Below are positions 22,670 through 33,976 of a stretch of DNA of 64,000 bases, piece by piece. The notes under the pieces are model-generated. The model made no database searches, was not told the DNA's origin, and saw only the letters and a list, made by a program, of their open reading frames with translations. The stretch comes from Chamaecrista fasciculata (Eukaryota; Streptophyta; Magnoliopsida; Fabales; Fabaceae): positions 1-64,000 of the forward strand of contig QANZ01044514.1 of assembly GCA_003254925.1 (NCBI GenBank). Reading direction: 5' to 3'. Within the stretch, counting starts at the first letter, position 1, and each line of letters begins with the position of its first letter. Position numbers and translations under genes: made by a program.

Positions 22670-24061
22670 GGATGTGTTGATGAATGAAGCCGTGCTTTAA
22701 AATTAGTCAAGGGGCAGTTGAGTTGTGGGATTTGATAATGTAGGAGAAAATAATAAAAAAATGTCAAAATCAATAATGGAGATGGGAGTCACAGAAAAAT
22801 GGGGATAGATTGAGATAGACTCAGAGGAAGAGTACTGAAGGTTGCTGACGGTGAAATGAATGAGTAGGTGGAACATTCTGGTGGTTGATTGGAACACATG
22901 CAATTCATATTATTTTTGGGTACACACCGAGCTTTATGACTCTGAGGTGGCCACGCAACGAAATTACCTTGTAGTGTTGTGTTCGTGGGAGGGAAACATA
23001 TTTCACAATTACGTGTACTCTATCTCCACGCAATGAATCATTTTTTAGTTGTACAAGCTATCTCCAGCCTAATAAGTTAAAGAAGTAATTCTTTGTGAAT
23101 ATGTACTCTATCTAAAGGATGTATAGTTAATCAATTGATGGCGGCATACATTACAGATTCAAACATTTAACATTTACTTATGCTTAGACCAATAAAAAAA
23201 TACTTGCTGCGACCTAGTGAACTTAACTACTAAATCAATCAATTTTAGTTAATCATATTTATCCTTAAGTACAACGTAAGAAATATATAATTTTTTAAGT
23301 TGTTTTTTTGAACCAAATATAATTTTTTAGGTTTGTAAATAATATATGCTTAGTTAATTTCATTGGTAGGCTAAAAGAATTTTAGTAGTGATTGAGTTTT
23401 TAATTTAGCACATTACAAATCGAAATCCGTTGTTTGACCGTTTCGCTTAAAAATAGTGACTACATTTTTTTTTGCCCAACAAATAGTGACTACATCAAAA
23501 TGAATTAAATCGAAGTAGAGTGATAAAATTATTATTTACTATCATACAATGTACTAATTTTTTTTTATAAATGCTAGTGACCAAATGAACAACAAAATAA
23601 TAAAATAAAAATAAATAAGGGTCTTTTATTTTGTATATTCAAAAATAATTTTCAACTTAATTTAAAAAATATGCTTTTGAAAAAAAATCTATTTGACAAA
23701 ATGTATTTTAAGAAATATTTTGAGAATAAAGTATAAAAAGAATAAAAAAATAAAACAGGACACCAAAGTGAAATTTTTTTTTTAAAAAAAAAGGAAGTCG
23801 GCACGTGTGGTGATAAAGATGAGTAAAAAAAATACTCGAGAATGACTATCGCACGCCACACGATGCGCATTTTTCTAACATGCGCATGCACTTGCAGGCG
23901 CAAAAGTATGTGTAGAAGTGGAGGGGAAATAAAAGGGAAGAGATAGAAAGAGATAGACGGACAGTGAGTGAAAGAGGTACTGAGTTAGGATTAGCGAGTC
24001 CGAGTCGAAAAAAAAAACACCACACAGGTGGGTTAGGGTTTGAGTTAGGAATTATCACATA
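22670..24061. other. Intergenic between TBL and INO80 subunit genes
   Basis: AT-rich, divergent promoter region. It contains a dispersed repeat (about 23361-23523) shared with 29551-29668. No gene supported. Confidence 0.4.
23361..23523 (+). repeat. Dispersed repeat, copy A
   Basis: Words such as TTTCATTGGTAG, GATTGAGTTTTTAATTTA and ATCAAAATGAATTAA occur in the same order at 29551-29668. No coding capacity or clear terminal repeats; class unknown. Copy A carries a short internal duplication of AATAGTGACTACAT. Confidence 0.55.
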
Positions 24062-24935
24062 ATGGTGAACAAGAAGATTATAAGTCTACCTCTTTTCTCT
24101 CTCCTTAATTCCCATCAATCGTACCAAATTGCTCTAACCCTAATTCCTAAATCCAACCCTATCTCTCACCTTTCTCGTCTCTACCAGACCCGAGTGCGTC
24201 ATATTTTCTCTCACGCACCCCAACCTATTGCTTCAACCGTGTCTGCTTCGATTCTCCTTCCTTCTTCATCCTCCGGCTTCTCGCAAGGTTTTTGGTTTTT
24301 TCGGGGAACAGTTTATTCGACATCTGAGGTAATAAAATCGTTCTTTTTGTTGCGCTTTTATTGGTTGTGGGAAAGGTCGTTCTTTGTTGCTATATCAATG
24401 TCGATTGCTTCCCTTGGTTTTGTTTCCCGATGGATGCTTGATATACTGTTTTATTTTCGTTTGGTGACTGAATTAACTTGCACAATGTGAGGGTTATCTA
24501 ATGATTCGTCTTGGATGCATTGGTAATTCCTGTTTAATGTTTACATTCAACTAAATATCTAATTGCATCTTAAATTATATTAAGAATTTGATTTTGCGTC
24601 CCTTCTGCCTGGGTGTTTCGGCTATTGCGGCTCATCTTAGAGAAATTATGTGACACCACATGACCATATCTGTTAATGTTGGTATCGCTTATTCAATACC
24701 TGCGTTTTCCATGTAGTTAAATTCTCTAATTTGAGGTACACTTCGTTGGTTCTAGCTTCACTATGATAGAGAAATAACTTTAATCATCCAATTGTCATTG
24801 TGGGTGTATATTCTATAACCAGAATCTTTTGTTAGAATGGCTAATGTGATTACTGATGGTTTCATTTAACTATGTTGCAACTAAAATTTAAGTGATTATA
24901 AGATGTTTTCCTTCATTTTGTCATCTCAGCTCTAG
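24062..24935 (+). other. Leader of the INO80-B gene with a leader intron and a possible 90-codon uORF
   Basis: A frame opening at 24062 runs to a good donor at 24328/24329 (CTGAG then GTAATA). The matching acceptor is at 24929 (CATCTCAG), giving a 601-bp intron upstream of the main ATG at 24980. Spliced, the upstream frame ends two codons into the next exon, about 45 bp before the main start. If transcription begins before 24062 this would be a 90-aa uORF; I recognise no domain in it. Otherwise it is only an untranslated exon. Confidence 0.45.
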
Positions 24936-24979
24936 TGGAAGAGATATCAATAAAGCTGTGCTGTAGTAGCGATTGTTAA

Positions 24980-27606
24980 ATGGAAGACTCAGGTGGTATG
25001 CAGTTTGACAGCCTTGGTAATGCTGTAAGGAAGAAGCGGAGCCAAACATCTCGTCGGCCTCGACCTCAGTCACAACCTGTTTCTGAAGGTCCGTCGTCCC
25101 TGTCATCAACACCTTCAGATGATGCTGGCAAGGCCTCTAGTAATGAGAATACTGGTTTTGATCCTGATTCTAAGAGAAAAGAATTTAGTCTTAATCATTA
25201 TGTCTCAAGAGCTTCTGCAGTTGAAGATGAAAATTGTCATATGAAGAGTAAAATGGATGGAGAATTCCATCTATTTTACAATAATGAACCTGGACACGGT
25301 TTATATAATAAACGCTGCAGTGAGGGTGTCCTTGCTCCTGCTGGTTGGAAAGGCTCTAGCAAATTCAAGGATAGCTTGGAATCAGAGTCAAGAAGTGAAG
25401 ATATTTATGATGGAAGCTATTCCGAAGGTATGAATCTGGGGCTGTCAGGATTTCCTCAGGACAAATCAGGGAATGATAACAAGGTTAAAAAGGTTAAACT
25501 CAAGGTTTGTGGTGTGACCCGTACTATCCAAGCTAACTCTACATCTAATGGTTTATCGAGAAGTGGGTCCACTAAGAGCTCTCAATTTTCAGATGCCTCC
25601 CGACCACGCCAAAAGCAACAGGTATTTCAAATTGGAAATGTTGATAGCTTCTGCCACCATCCATTACTGTATCTTACTAGCATTTCCGCAAAGTTTGGTG
25701 TTGATAACTGGGTAACTGGCTTCTATAGGATCAATAGCAGGCTGAAAGTTTTCTCTTAAATTTCATTTTACAATATTATAAGGCCATATCTTATCAGACC
25801 TATCTATGTGGACTTTCCAATTGAGTATTTATATCTTGCTTTTTTTTGCTTTTATTGGAAGAGTATCTTGTCTTGATTTCTTATCTATTGAAGTATACTG
25901 TTTCATTTTCTTTTCTGAATTTGTTATTGCAGCTCAATTCAGATGATAGCCATTCTCCTCCAGGTAATTGGAGTGGCTCAGAAGGCATTCCTTGGAAAAA
26001 TTTCTCAAGGGGTGGATCTGGTCTTGGGAAGGATGATTATGTCATGGGGAAAATGTCAGGAAAGAATACATCTGGTAAGCAAGGAGACAAATCTGAACCA
26101 GTTCGTAAGAGCAAGAGAATACCAAAGAGACGTATACTTGATGGGGAATTCGGTGATGATGATGACGACGAGGATGAAGAGATCCGCTACTTGGAAAAGC
26201 TCAAAACTTCAAAAGTCTCTGCAGTGTACAGAGATGATGAAGAAATAAGCAAGAAACATCGAAAATTATCCAGTGTCTCTAATACAGAAGCCTCATCAAG
26301 GTTAGTCAAAAATGGAAGAAACAAGTCCAGGTCAGATAAAAAATATGAGGACACAGATTATGACGAAGATGAAGAGTCAAGGTCTGAGGGTGAGCCTGAG
26401 GTCAAGAAAAAGAGAAAGCAGAAGAAGGAATCTATTGAGGCATTGATGGACGGTAAGAGAGAAATGACTATTACAACGCGCCAAAGAGCTCTTCAATCTA
26501 GCAAAGATGCCTTGGAATCTGGTGCAAGTGTAATTGAGTTTCCCAATGGTTTACCACCTGCCCCACCCAAAAGTGAGCATTTGTCTTGTCTTTGTTTTGT
26601 TTTGTTGGTTTCGTGCTGGCGTCCTTTATCACGCAGCTTTATGTATGTTGCTATTTCTTGAATGCAGATCAAAAGGAAAAGCTCTCAGAAGTAGAGCAGC
26701 AATTAAAGAAAGCTGAGGCTGCTCAGAGGCGAAGAATGCAAGTTGAGAAGGCTGCTAGGGAATCCCAGGTTTGATTTGTGTTCTCCAAATTATTTTTTTC
26801 TATCTCACTATGTTATATTTTACACTATATAAAAGCCCATTTCAATCCTTGTAGGCTGAAGCTATCAGAAGAATACTTGGTCAAGACTCCAGTAGAAAGA
26901 AGCGGGAAGAGAAAATTAAGAAACGCCAAGAAGAACTAGCACAGGTTTTGCAGCTTTGGATGAAACTCACTCTACTTAAATTTTCTATTCAGCTTCAATT
27001 TATATTATATTTATTCTTCGCAGGAGAAGGCAGCTAATGCACTGCTAGCATCAAACATCATCAGATATGTGATGGGTCCTGCTGGGACGATTGTGACTTT
27101 TCCTGAGGAGATGGGCATGCCTAGCATATTCAATTCCATACCCTCTAGGTACCAAGTTGTGCTTATTTAACCTATGTCTAACTTTTTGTTTGAGTGTCGC
27201 CTATAAAACTTTTGTGTGGTAAATCAAATAAGAAGGAAAAGGAAATGAGAGGAATGAAAGCTTTTGAAATCAAAGCATGGAATTTATTTGAATTTATAAT
27301 TGAAAACAGTGACAGGGATTTGCACTTGGTACTCCCTCTGTTTAATCTTTATTTCACAAAAACAAAATGTCAGTTTGGCAACAAATTTACGTCCGGTGCT
27401 GGATTGATACTCTTGTGTGAATTTGCTGAGACCCACCTCTAACTGTAATGTGATTTGATGATTGTTTCAGTTATCCTCCGCCACGTGAGAAGTGTGCAGG
27501 TCCATCTTGTACCAACCCATACAAGTACCGTGATTCGAAGTCTAAGCTTCCCCTTTGCAGTCTGCAGTGCTACAAAGCTGTCCAGGCGACGGAAGCTACT
27601 TGTTGA
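24980..27606 (+). CDS. INO80 chromatin-remodelling complex subunit B-like (PAPA-1 and HIT zinc finger)
   Basis: Six coding exons, 24980-25621, 25933-26572, 26668-26768, 26855-26944, 27024-27148 and 27471-27606, give 577 aa with consistent phases. The first 370 residues are low-complexity, rich in Ser, Lys and acidic runs (GDDDDDEDEE near 290), with basic nuclear-localisation-like clusters (RKSKRIPKRR, KKKRKQKK). About 375-500 is a PAPA-1-like region: a TTRQRAL start followed by a long charged coiled coil. The last 45 residues hold a HIT-type finger with cysteines in CAGPSC and PLCSLQCYKA. This architecture belongs to INO80 subunit B/Ies2 proteins, nuclear partners of the INO80 ATPase that moves nucleosomes. 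Exon 1 of the transcript is untranslated (see the leader entry). Confidence 0.9.
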
Positions 27607-28382
27607 TGTTGCCGGCCTATCAAATATCAGTTGGCTTGTGTTGTGTAGCTATTTATATGGTGACATTGATGTTTGTATCTCTTCAACCGTCGTAGTGTGA
27701 TAGTGTCTGTAGATTGTTCATTTACACGATTTTGGACAGTGCTTCAAAACGCTATATGTAGTATGGTGCATATGTAGTATGCTTCAAAACGCTATAAAAT
27801 AAGTGAATTTTCTTTAGAAAAAGAGTCATGTTTGTGTAACTTTGTGGTTAATTGTTAGCCAAAAAAAAGTAAGCTAACTATGTGTTCGAATGTAATTTTT
27901 CTTCAACTAGTTGATCACTAATTCACTATCTTTATACATCCCTTCATTTTCTTTTGGGTGAATGTCAGTTTCCTTTCATTCCCGAAAAAAACATATTCCT
28001 AAGTTTACATATGATCCTCCTTCGCTTGTGAAGGAAAAAGATACAGCTTGCCAAAATTCAAGGATAAATGGTGCATCCTGGAAAAAAAAGGATAAACGAT
28101 GCATCAATCACTAGGTAGAGGCAGAGCCAAAGAGGGCCAATTGACATATATATTCAGCTTATGTAGCCCAAGCTTAAGCATATCATTTCTGCGGTTCTGC
28201 CATTTATAATTAAATTTTATCTTTTTTATATAATTCAATTTTTAAAATTGTTAAGTAGTAAGATTTAAAAGCTATCTATTAAGTCTATTTTACGATAATC
28301 ATAATACCTTGGAACATGAAATTAATGAGAGTAATATCAACGTGTTGAAGATTAGGAATTTGGAGGGTTTCTTCTTTTTCCG
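27607..28382. other. 3' flank of the INO80-B gene and intergenic DNA
   Basis: Contains the 3' untranslated region; the phrase GCTTCAAAACGCTATA is duplicated at about 27741 and 27781. No further gene supported. Confidence 0.4.
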
Positions 28383-28390
28383 AAAAAAAA

Positions 28391-28779
28391 GGGCAAAAGC
28401 ATCCATTTAGTCTCCAAAATTTATAATTGTTGTCAATTTCATCCTCAATTATTTTTTTCTGTTAATTCCGTCCTCAATTTTTCAAATTTTCATCAATTTT
28501 ATCCTTTGTTCTTACTTTAGCCAAATATTAACAATAGAGTCTATGTGGCTATTGGCTAACGATATATGATGTAAAATTGATAAGAAAAGAAACTCAAATC
28601 TTAACTCAGATTGAAAAAATGATGCAGTCTGTCGTTAATTTATTAAAAGAAGTTAGTCACTCAAACGATAAAATTGACGAAAATGTGAAAGATTGTGGAT
28701 GAAATTGACAGCAAAAAAAGATTTAGGACAAAATTAACAATTGGTGTAAAGTTTAGGGACAAAATTAGTATTTTTGCCC
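28391..28779. mobile_element. TIR MITE, 389 bp
   Basis: Inverted ends GGGCAAAAGCATCC on the left and, inverted, GGGCAAAAATACTA on the right. Internal 'TTAGTCTCC...AATTTCATCC' units are mirrored. It is flanked by eight A on both sides, compatible with an 8-bp duplication but uninformative. A diverged relative forms the host of the nested foldback at 47050-48672. Confidence 0.65.
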
Positions 28780-28941
28780 AAAAAAAATAAAAATAAAATA
28801 AAGATTCTTTTTCCTCCCTTTTTAGATCGAACCCTTTGTTTGTGGTCAAATCAAAGCTTCGTTAAAACTGGCACACCTATGGTCAAGAAAAAACCGCAAA
28901 GGCAACCAAGAAATGGCACGTGGTTATTCGGTTAGGGTGGG

Positions 28942-28947
28942 TGGGCC
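28942..28947 (+). promoter_or_regulatory. Site II element (TGGGCC) upstream of COX5C
   Basis: TGGGCC lies about 120 bp upstream of the leader-intron donor. TGGGCY 'site II' words, bound by TCP factors, are common in promoters of plant respiratory-chain genes. Function here is inferred from position. Confidence 0.4.
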
Positions 28948-29060
28948 TATTTGACCCGAAGTACCTCCTGAGACAAGAGCGTATATCGTCCTTTCGGCCT
29001 GTACTTTCTGATTCCCCAACCATTACTTTGCGAGGAAGAGATCCATAGCCATCGTTTCTG

Positions 29061-29811
29061 GTGAGTACATCTCGCTATCGCTTCGCTTAATTGATCTTCA
29101 AATCAAAGTAACATTCACGATCCTTTTTTCTTGGAACTTTTTGTTTTTCCTGAATTCCTAACTAGGGTTACTTGTTCCGCTCTCTGTAAGCTAGTCTCCG
29201 ACTACGTCGAGATCACAAAATTCAGTTCACTGCTTATTACATTGCTCTATTTTATTTTGGAGAATTTCTTGGAGAAACAATTTTAAATTGGAACCTAGAT
29301 TCAAAGTGTTAGGTATATAGTGTCGATCGCTTAGCTTGCTCATTTGCGCTTGTGACATTTCATCAGATGCAATTTATTAATGATTGAATGCATAGCTGTA
29401 ACATTTTCATAACAAAACCAAAATAATGCATAGCAATGACAAATAGTTTGAATTATGAGAATTTGGATATAGTTTTGATTCTAACTCTTGGTCGATGTAG
29501 TATCTGTCTTTATTCAGAAAACAATTGTCAGAACTCAATGTATGATTTCATTGGTAGCCTAAAAAAAATTTATAGAGATTGAGTTTTTAATTTACCACAT
29601 TTCAAATGGAATTTATAGTTTGGCTCTTTCTCTTAATTAGTGACTATATCAAAATGAATTAATTCCGAAGTGAATTCTGTATTTAGATTTAGATAATTGT
29701 TTGGAGTGAATTCCTTGTTTTGACTTATATCATAGTTTAATATTATTAAAATTTATTAAACTAATGGGTTCTGCTTTGTTACTAGTAGAAGAATTACAAG
29801 CTTAAAGACAG
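29061..29811 (+). other. Leader intron of the COX5C gene
   Basis: A donor CTG then GTGAGTACAT occurs at 29060/29061, and an acceptor CAG ends at 29811, seven bases before the ATG (an alternative acceptor lies near 29784). Plant COX5C genes are known to carry a leader intron that raises expression. The exact acceptor is uncertain. Confidence 0.5.
29551..29668 (+). repeat. Dispersed repeat, copy B, inside the COX5C leader intron
   Basis: Shares ordered words with 23361-23523 (TTTCATTGGTAG, GATTGAGTTTTTAATTTA, ATCAAAATGAATTAA). Its class is unknown. Confidence 0.55.
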
Positions 29812-29817
29812 GAGTAA

Positions 29818-30012
29818 ATGGCTGGACCTAGGATTGCTCATGCTACCTTGAAAGGGCCAAGTGTTGTGAAGGAGCTTTGCATTGGCCTTGTACTGGCTAT
29901 TGCTGCTGGTAGCGTCTGGAAGATGCATCACTGGAACGAACAAAGAAAAGTGAGGACCTTTTATGATTTATATGAAAAAGGTGAGATTAGTGTTGTTGCA
30001 GAGGAAGAGTAA
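29818..30012 (+). CDS. COX5C: Cytochrome c oxidase subunit 5C
   Basis: A 64-aa frame in a single coding exon, the normal length for this subunit. The sequence has the family pattern: N-terminal HATLKGPSVVKE, one membrane segment (about 21-37, LCIGLVLAIAAGSVWKM), then MHHWNEQRK and the C-terminal FYDLYEKGEISVV. It is a small nuclear-encoded subunit of respiratory complex IV in the mitochondrial inner membrane; like other members it lacks an obvious cleaved presequence. The coding exon is preceded by a probable leader intron of about 750 bp and a site II element. Confidence 0.95.
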   Translation: MAGPRIAHATLKGPSVVKELCIGLVLAIAAGSVWKMHHWNEQRKVRTFYDLYEKGEISVVAEEE

Positions 30013-32027
30013 AACTCTTGTTTAGTGTCTTTGCCATCCATTGGTTTTTTGGCCAAAACTTTGCCATCCATTATTTTCCATTTCTCTACTTTTTTACTGG
30101 CTCTTGAATTCCGATGAGCTGACTTATTTTAAGATTTATAACAATAAATTTCTTGCTGGCAATTGTGGACCATACTGTTGGCTTGCTGAAATTTTATAAA
30201 GTTTGATTTCTTTTCTTGCTCGGTTGTCTTACAGCTGTTACTGTGTTACTTGTAAAACGTAAAAAGCTCTTGACAAACATACCGAAAGTAAAATCATAAT
30301 TTTGAGCTCCGTCAGGAATATGAAAATCCAATTGCCTGCCCAAGAGTTGTTGGCATGCGTGTTTACAAGTTATAACTTGCATCTTACATTGCTTCAGTGC
30401 TTCACTCCACGGTGGTTTTCATTGAAAGCAAAAAAAAAAAAGATTGGCTTATATTTAAATTTATTTTGACGAGTGATAAGTTGGACAAGGCAAACATTTT
30501 GATAATTTGCTGCTGCGTGCCTATGTTCTGTAAAGTGATGGTTGTCTATAAACGCCTGGCTATAGCCAAATGCATAATAGCAGTCTGTCTGTCTCCTGCT
30601 AGTCTCTAATGAGATTTCCTGAGTTGGATAAGAACAACTGCATTTTTTATATTTGGCTTCAATCAAGTGTACTTAGAAGTTCTTGGAATCCGTTTATAAG
30701 TTGCAGGAGTGGTTGTCTAAAGCGTGCCATAAAACATAAGATGTTGATCATGAAGTCTTTTGTGGTTCTGATATCTTTGATGTGCTGGCCAAACATTTTG
30801 ATGATTCACCATAGTATCGCTAGGGTTTGTAGGAAGGTTGTGTACCAAAGTCTGAGAAGAGCTACATCTTAATCAGTATTTCTGGTCCAACGTGGTGACC
30901 TGTGACAGGAAAATCAGTTTTTTTTTTATGATTGTTTTAATCGATGGTTTGTCCTGTGGCTGGTGATTGGTGGTCAGTAGCACCAATCCTCTTTCTTGTT
31001 ACGCTACCTCATTTTGGTGATCATACCACTATTTTTTCCCTGTTGTTTTGGTTACTTGTAGTTTTCAGTATGTTGAAGTCAACTACGTTGAGTGACTCCA
31101 TCGCAGTCCCAAAATAAGGTAACTCTGCGTATGAGTTGTGTTTTGGAACACAAGAACACGCGATGAGCTGTTTCCCAAAATTGTGATGGACTTAGAAAAT
31201 TAAAGGAATCTGTTGCCCAATAATCAAAATTAGTCGAGCGTGATTTTTAACTAATTTCAGGACTCCTAGTTGTCGGGTCAAGAATTTTCGTTTACCTTAA
31301 TTTGTTAGTCAAGAGATGGTTTGGATTTAGACCCCCAGTAAATCGGCAATGATACAGTATGATTTAAGGGCATTAATTATACGCTACTGCAGAAGGATAT
31401 GTTTTCAAAGTAATCACTCACTCTTGGGAAGATGACCGGTGTATGTGCCATTATTACTATTGTCATGTGGGACTGAGAAGTGTTTATTAAAAGTTAAAGC
31501 CCTCTCTGACTGTCTCCACTGCCATCCCTCCCTATAGCAATTAACAAACAACTGAACTAATTCGGGTAATTTATTAACTTCTCTAACATAAGACTTCACT
31601 CTGCTTAAACTGTTAACACCAAAATATTGGAACCCGTAAATGAGTTTATGTTTATCCGTCAATCTGAATCCCAACCATCCCTCCCTTTCTGTCATTAGAT
31701 TCCAACCCATTGGTTTGTATTGTATTACCTCATTTCACAACACTTGGTTGGTTTATATTATGAGAGCGTGTAGATGGACGATTGATATTTTCACGTCCAA
31801 ACAAAAGATTAATAGACCAAATAGCACCCAAAGGACCAAAATATCAAGATTTTTAAGATGATTTTTCACACGCTCATCCAACAATTACCACAACTTCGCT
31901 ACAACATATAATATATTATCATTAGCTGACGAAATTCAAGTTGTATTCAATAACCCCATCCATGCATGGGAAACCAAAGCAAATTTGAGAAGTGTTAGCT
32001 AAAAGTTTATCATCTTTCTAACACAAT
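30013..32027. other. Intergenic between COX5C and CP12
   Basis: Begins with the COX5C 3' untranslated region. No convincing gene: the open frames at 30394-30666 and 31414-31710 show no family resemblance. The last few hundred bases are the CP12 promoter. Confidence 0.45.
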
Positions 32028-32036
32028 AAAATATCT
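32028..32036 (+). promoter_or_regulatory. Evening-element word in the CP12 promoter
   Basis: AAAATATCT, the consensus bound by CCA1/LHY/RVE clock factors, lies 169 bp upstream of the CP12 ATG. A near match (AAAATATCA) lies near 31838. A TATA-like TCTATATAT is at about 32116-32124. Clock control is inferred. Confidence 0.4.
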
Positions 32037-32204
32037 CAGTATGGTTGGACGTGGAAGGCTATAAGTGGTTGTTACAAGATGAGGAGTGTGTGTACATTAA
32101 ACCTCACAACCCTCATCTATATATGTTATCTCTTCATATCCTCCTGTTCTCATTAAACATCTCTTCAATATTCTTTAGGAGCTAATTAAAAAGGAAAGGG
32201 AAGA

Positions 32205-32591
32205 ATGGCAACAATATCTGGTGTGAGCCTTTCAAGCCCCAGACTTGTGTTGAGGGCCTCATCATCAGAGTCATCCTCCCTCCACACCGTGAAATTCGCA
32301 AGGCTGCAAATGTGGCCCGCCAAGTTCAAAGCGGGTCGGGTCGTTACAGTCCGACCCGTGCACGCCGCGCCAGAAGGCATATCGGAGAAGGTTGAAGAGA
32401 GCATAAAGAAGGCAGAGGAAGCATGCTCAGAAAATGCGGCAGCCGGTGAATGTGCGGCGGCGTGGGATGAAGTGGAGGAGCTAAGCGCGGCTGTCAGCCA
32501 TGCAAAGGACAAAAAGAAAGACTCTGACCCGCTTGAGACATACTGCAAAGACAACCCGGAGACCGATGAATGCCGCACTTATGATAATTAG
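32205..32591 (+). CDS. CP12: CP12, chloroplast GAPDH/PRK linker protein
   Basis: An intronless frame of 128 aa. Residues 1 to about 52 are rich in Ser, Arg and hydrophobics, as in a chloroplast transit peptide. The mature part matches CP12: an N-terminal cysteine pair in EEACSENAAAGEC, the core AWDEVEEL (about 87-94), and a C-terminal pair in YCKDNPETDEC followed by RTYDN, the tail that docks on GAPDH. When its disulfides form in darkness, CP12 joins GAPDH and phosphoribulokinase in an inactive complex and so switches off the Calvin cycle; light-driven thioredoxin reverses this. All four cysteines are present, so redox function should be intact. Confidence 0.95.
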   Translation: MATISGVSLSSPRLVLRASSSESSSLHTVKFARLQMWPAKFKAGRVVTVRPVHAAPEGISEKVEESIKKAEEACSENAAAGECAAAWDEVEELSAAVSHAKDKKKDSDPLETYCKDNPETDECRTYDN

Positions 32592-33373
32592 ATCTTCATA
32601 TATCATTCATACTTAATTACTCTCATTAAAATTGTCCACTCTTGTTCATTTAGCTTTCTCTATATATATATATATGAACACACGTACAACTATTAGTTAA
32701 TTTTGTTTGAGCATTGGCCATTAAGCATAACTCATATACCGTCTCATTCCAAAATAATTAGACCCCTTTTGGTATAATTTGTTTGGAAAAAAATGATTTG
32801 TGAAGAAACTAAACCACATGCGGGAACGTGATTTAAACAAACGATATTGCTTTACATGATATGACATATTATATGTGTGAGGACCGATAAAAAAATAAGT
32901 AAATTAAAAATTAGAAAAATAAGAAATAAGCATATGTCCGTGTGTTTGTGTGTGTAATTTAATAATAATAGATCACACTCCAGAATAGTTGAAACTTCAT
33001 ATCACAACCATTACAATTGGGCGTTTCGCTGTAGAAAACTATGGCCCAGTTCGTTTCCGTTTTGATTATAATCTGTTTTGATTATAATCAAAATAAACAT
33101 GTTCGTTTACGTTTTTTTCCTGATTCAATTATAATCATGATTCTTAAATAATCAAACACACTCAATTACACTTATACCCCTATACATAAACCTATAATTA
33201 CCTATACTCTAATACATTCAATCNAAAAAATATAACAAATATATAAATAATTTTATATAAGTTTTTCTCAATTTTTAATTTAATCATTTCTTTGAAAAAC
33301 AATAGTAGATTTTTTAATTAAGATACATATTTGAAACGACGCAATGCACTGATATATTTAATTTTAATTTTAT
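32592..33373. other. 3' flank of CP12 and intergenic DNA
   Basis: Contains the 3' untranslated region with a short TA run, and an AT-rich patch with repeated GATTATAATC words at 33060-33145. One undetermined base near 33224. No gene supported. Confidence 0.4.
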
Positions 33374-33382
33374 TAATATTAA

Positions 33383-33967
33383 GGCAAAACACGCTTTCGT
33401 GCTCCTAACGTTTGCGGTGATTTTCAGTTATATCTCTAACGTTTCATTTGTGTTAGTTATGCCCCCACTGTGAAACGTTAATTTCAATTATGCCCTCACC
33501 CTCGTTAGTATACCGTTTTTTGGAACTTTTGAGCTTCAATTCGTGTTCATTTAAGTTTGTTTTGATAAATGAGTTTATGGGTACTCATTTTCGGCTCCTA
33601 AGGATCAATTTGCACATGGAAATTTTGAGAAAAATGCTTCATTTTGCTGCATTTCGTTTTGGTCCTTTTTGGGGTTCATCGGGTCTGATTTCTTCGATTT
33701 TGGGGCTATTTTGAGCTTAATCTTTGAAATTGATCCAAGGAATCAAGTTTGTGATGTCCAAAAATTAAAACTCATATGAAATCTGATTAAAACCGAGCTC
33801 AAATCGTGCGAAAATGATATTTTTTTTAGTGGATGATTGAAATTGGGGGCATAATTGAAACTAACGTTTCACATTGGGGGCACAACTGAATAAATGAAAC
33901 ATTAGGAGCATAACTTAAAACTTAAAAGTCACCGCAAACGTTAGGGGGCACAAAATTGTGTTTTACC
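33383..33967. mobile_element. Mutator-like TIR element, 585 bp
   Basis: Ends GGCAAAACACGCTTTCGTGC (left) and, inverted, GGTAAAACACAATTTTGTGC (right), with further mirrored blocks CCTAACGTTTGCGGTGA and GTGAAACGTTA over about 120 bp each. Perfect 9-bp duplications TAATATTAA flank it (33374-33382 and 33968-33976). No transposase; the 74-codon open frame inside is probably fortuitous. It sits about 980 bp downstream of the bZIP gene's stop. Confidence 0.82.
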
Positions 33968-33976
33968 TAATATTAA

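Noticed and set aside
30394-30666. 90-codon open frame downstream of COX5C
   Set aside because: Low-complexity, in the likely 3' region, no family resemblance.
31414-31710. 98-codon minus-strand open frame upstream of CP12
   Set aside because: No recognisable domain, no exon partners or promoter signals; likely chance.
33040-33200. Possible MITE with GTTCGTTT and repeated GATTATAATC words
   Set aside because: No second terminus or target duplication could be found.
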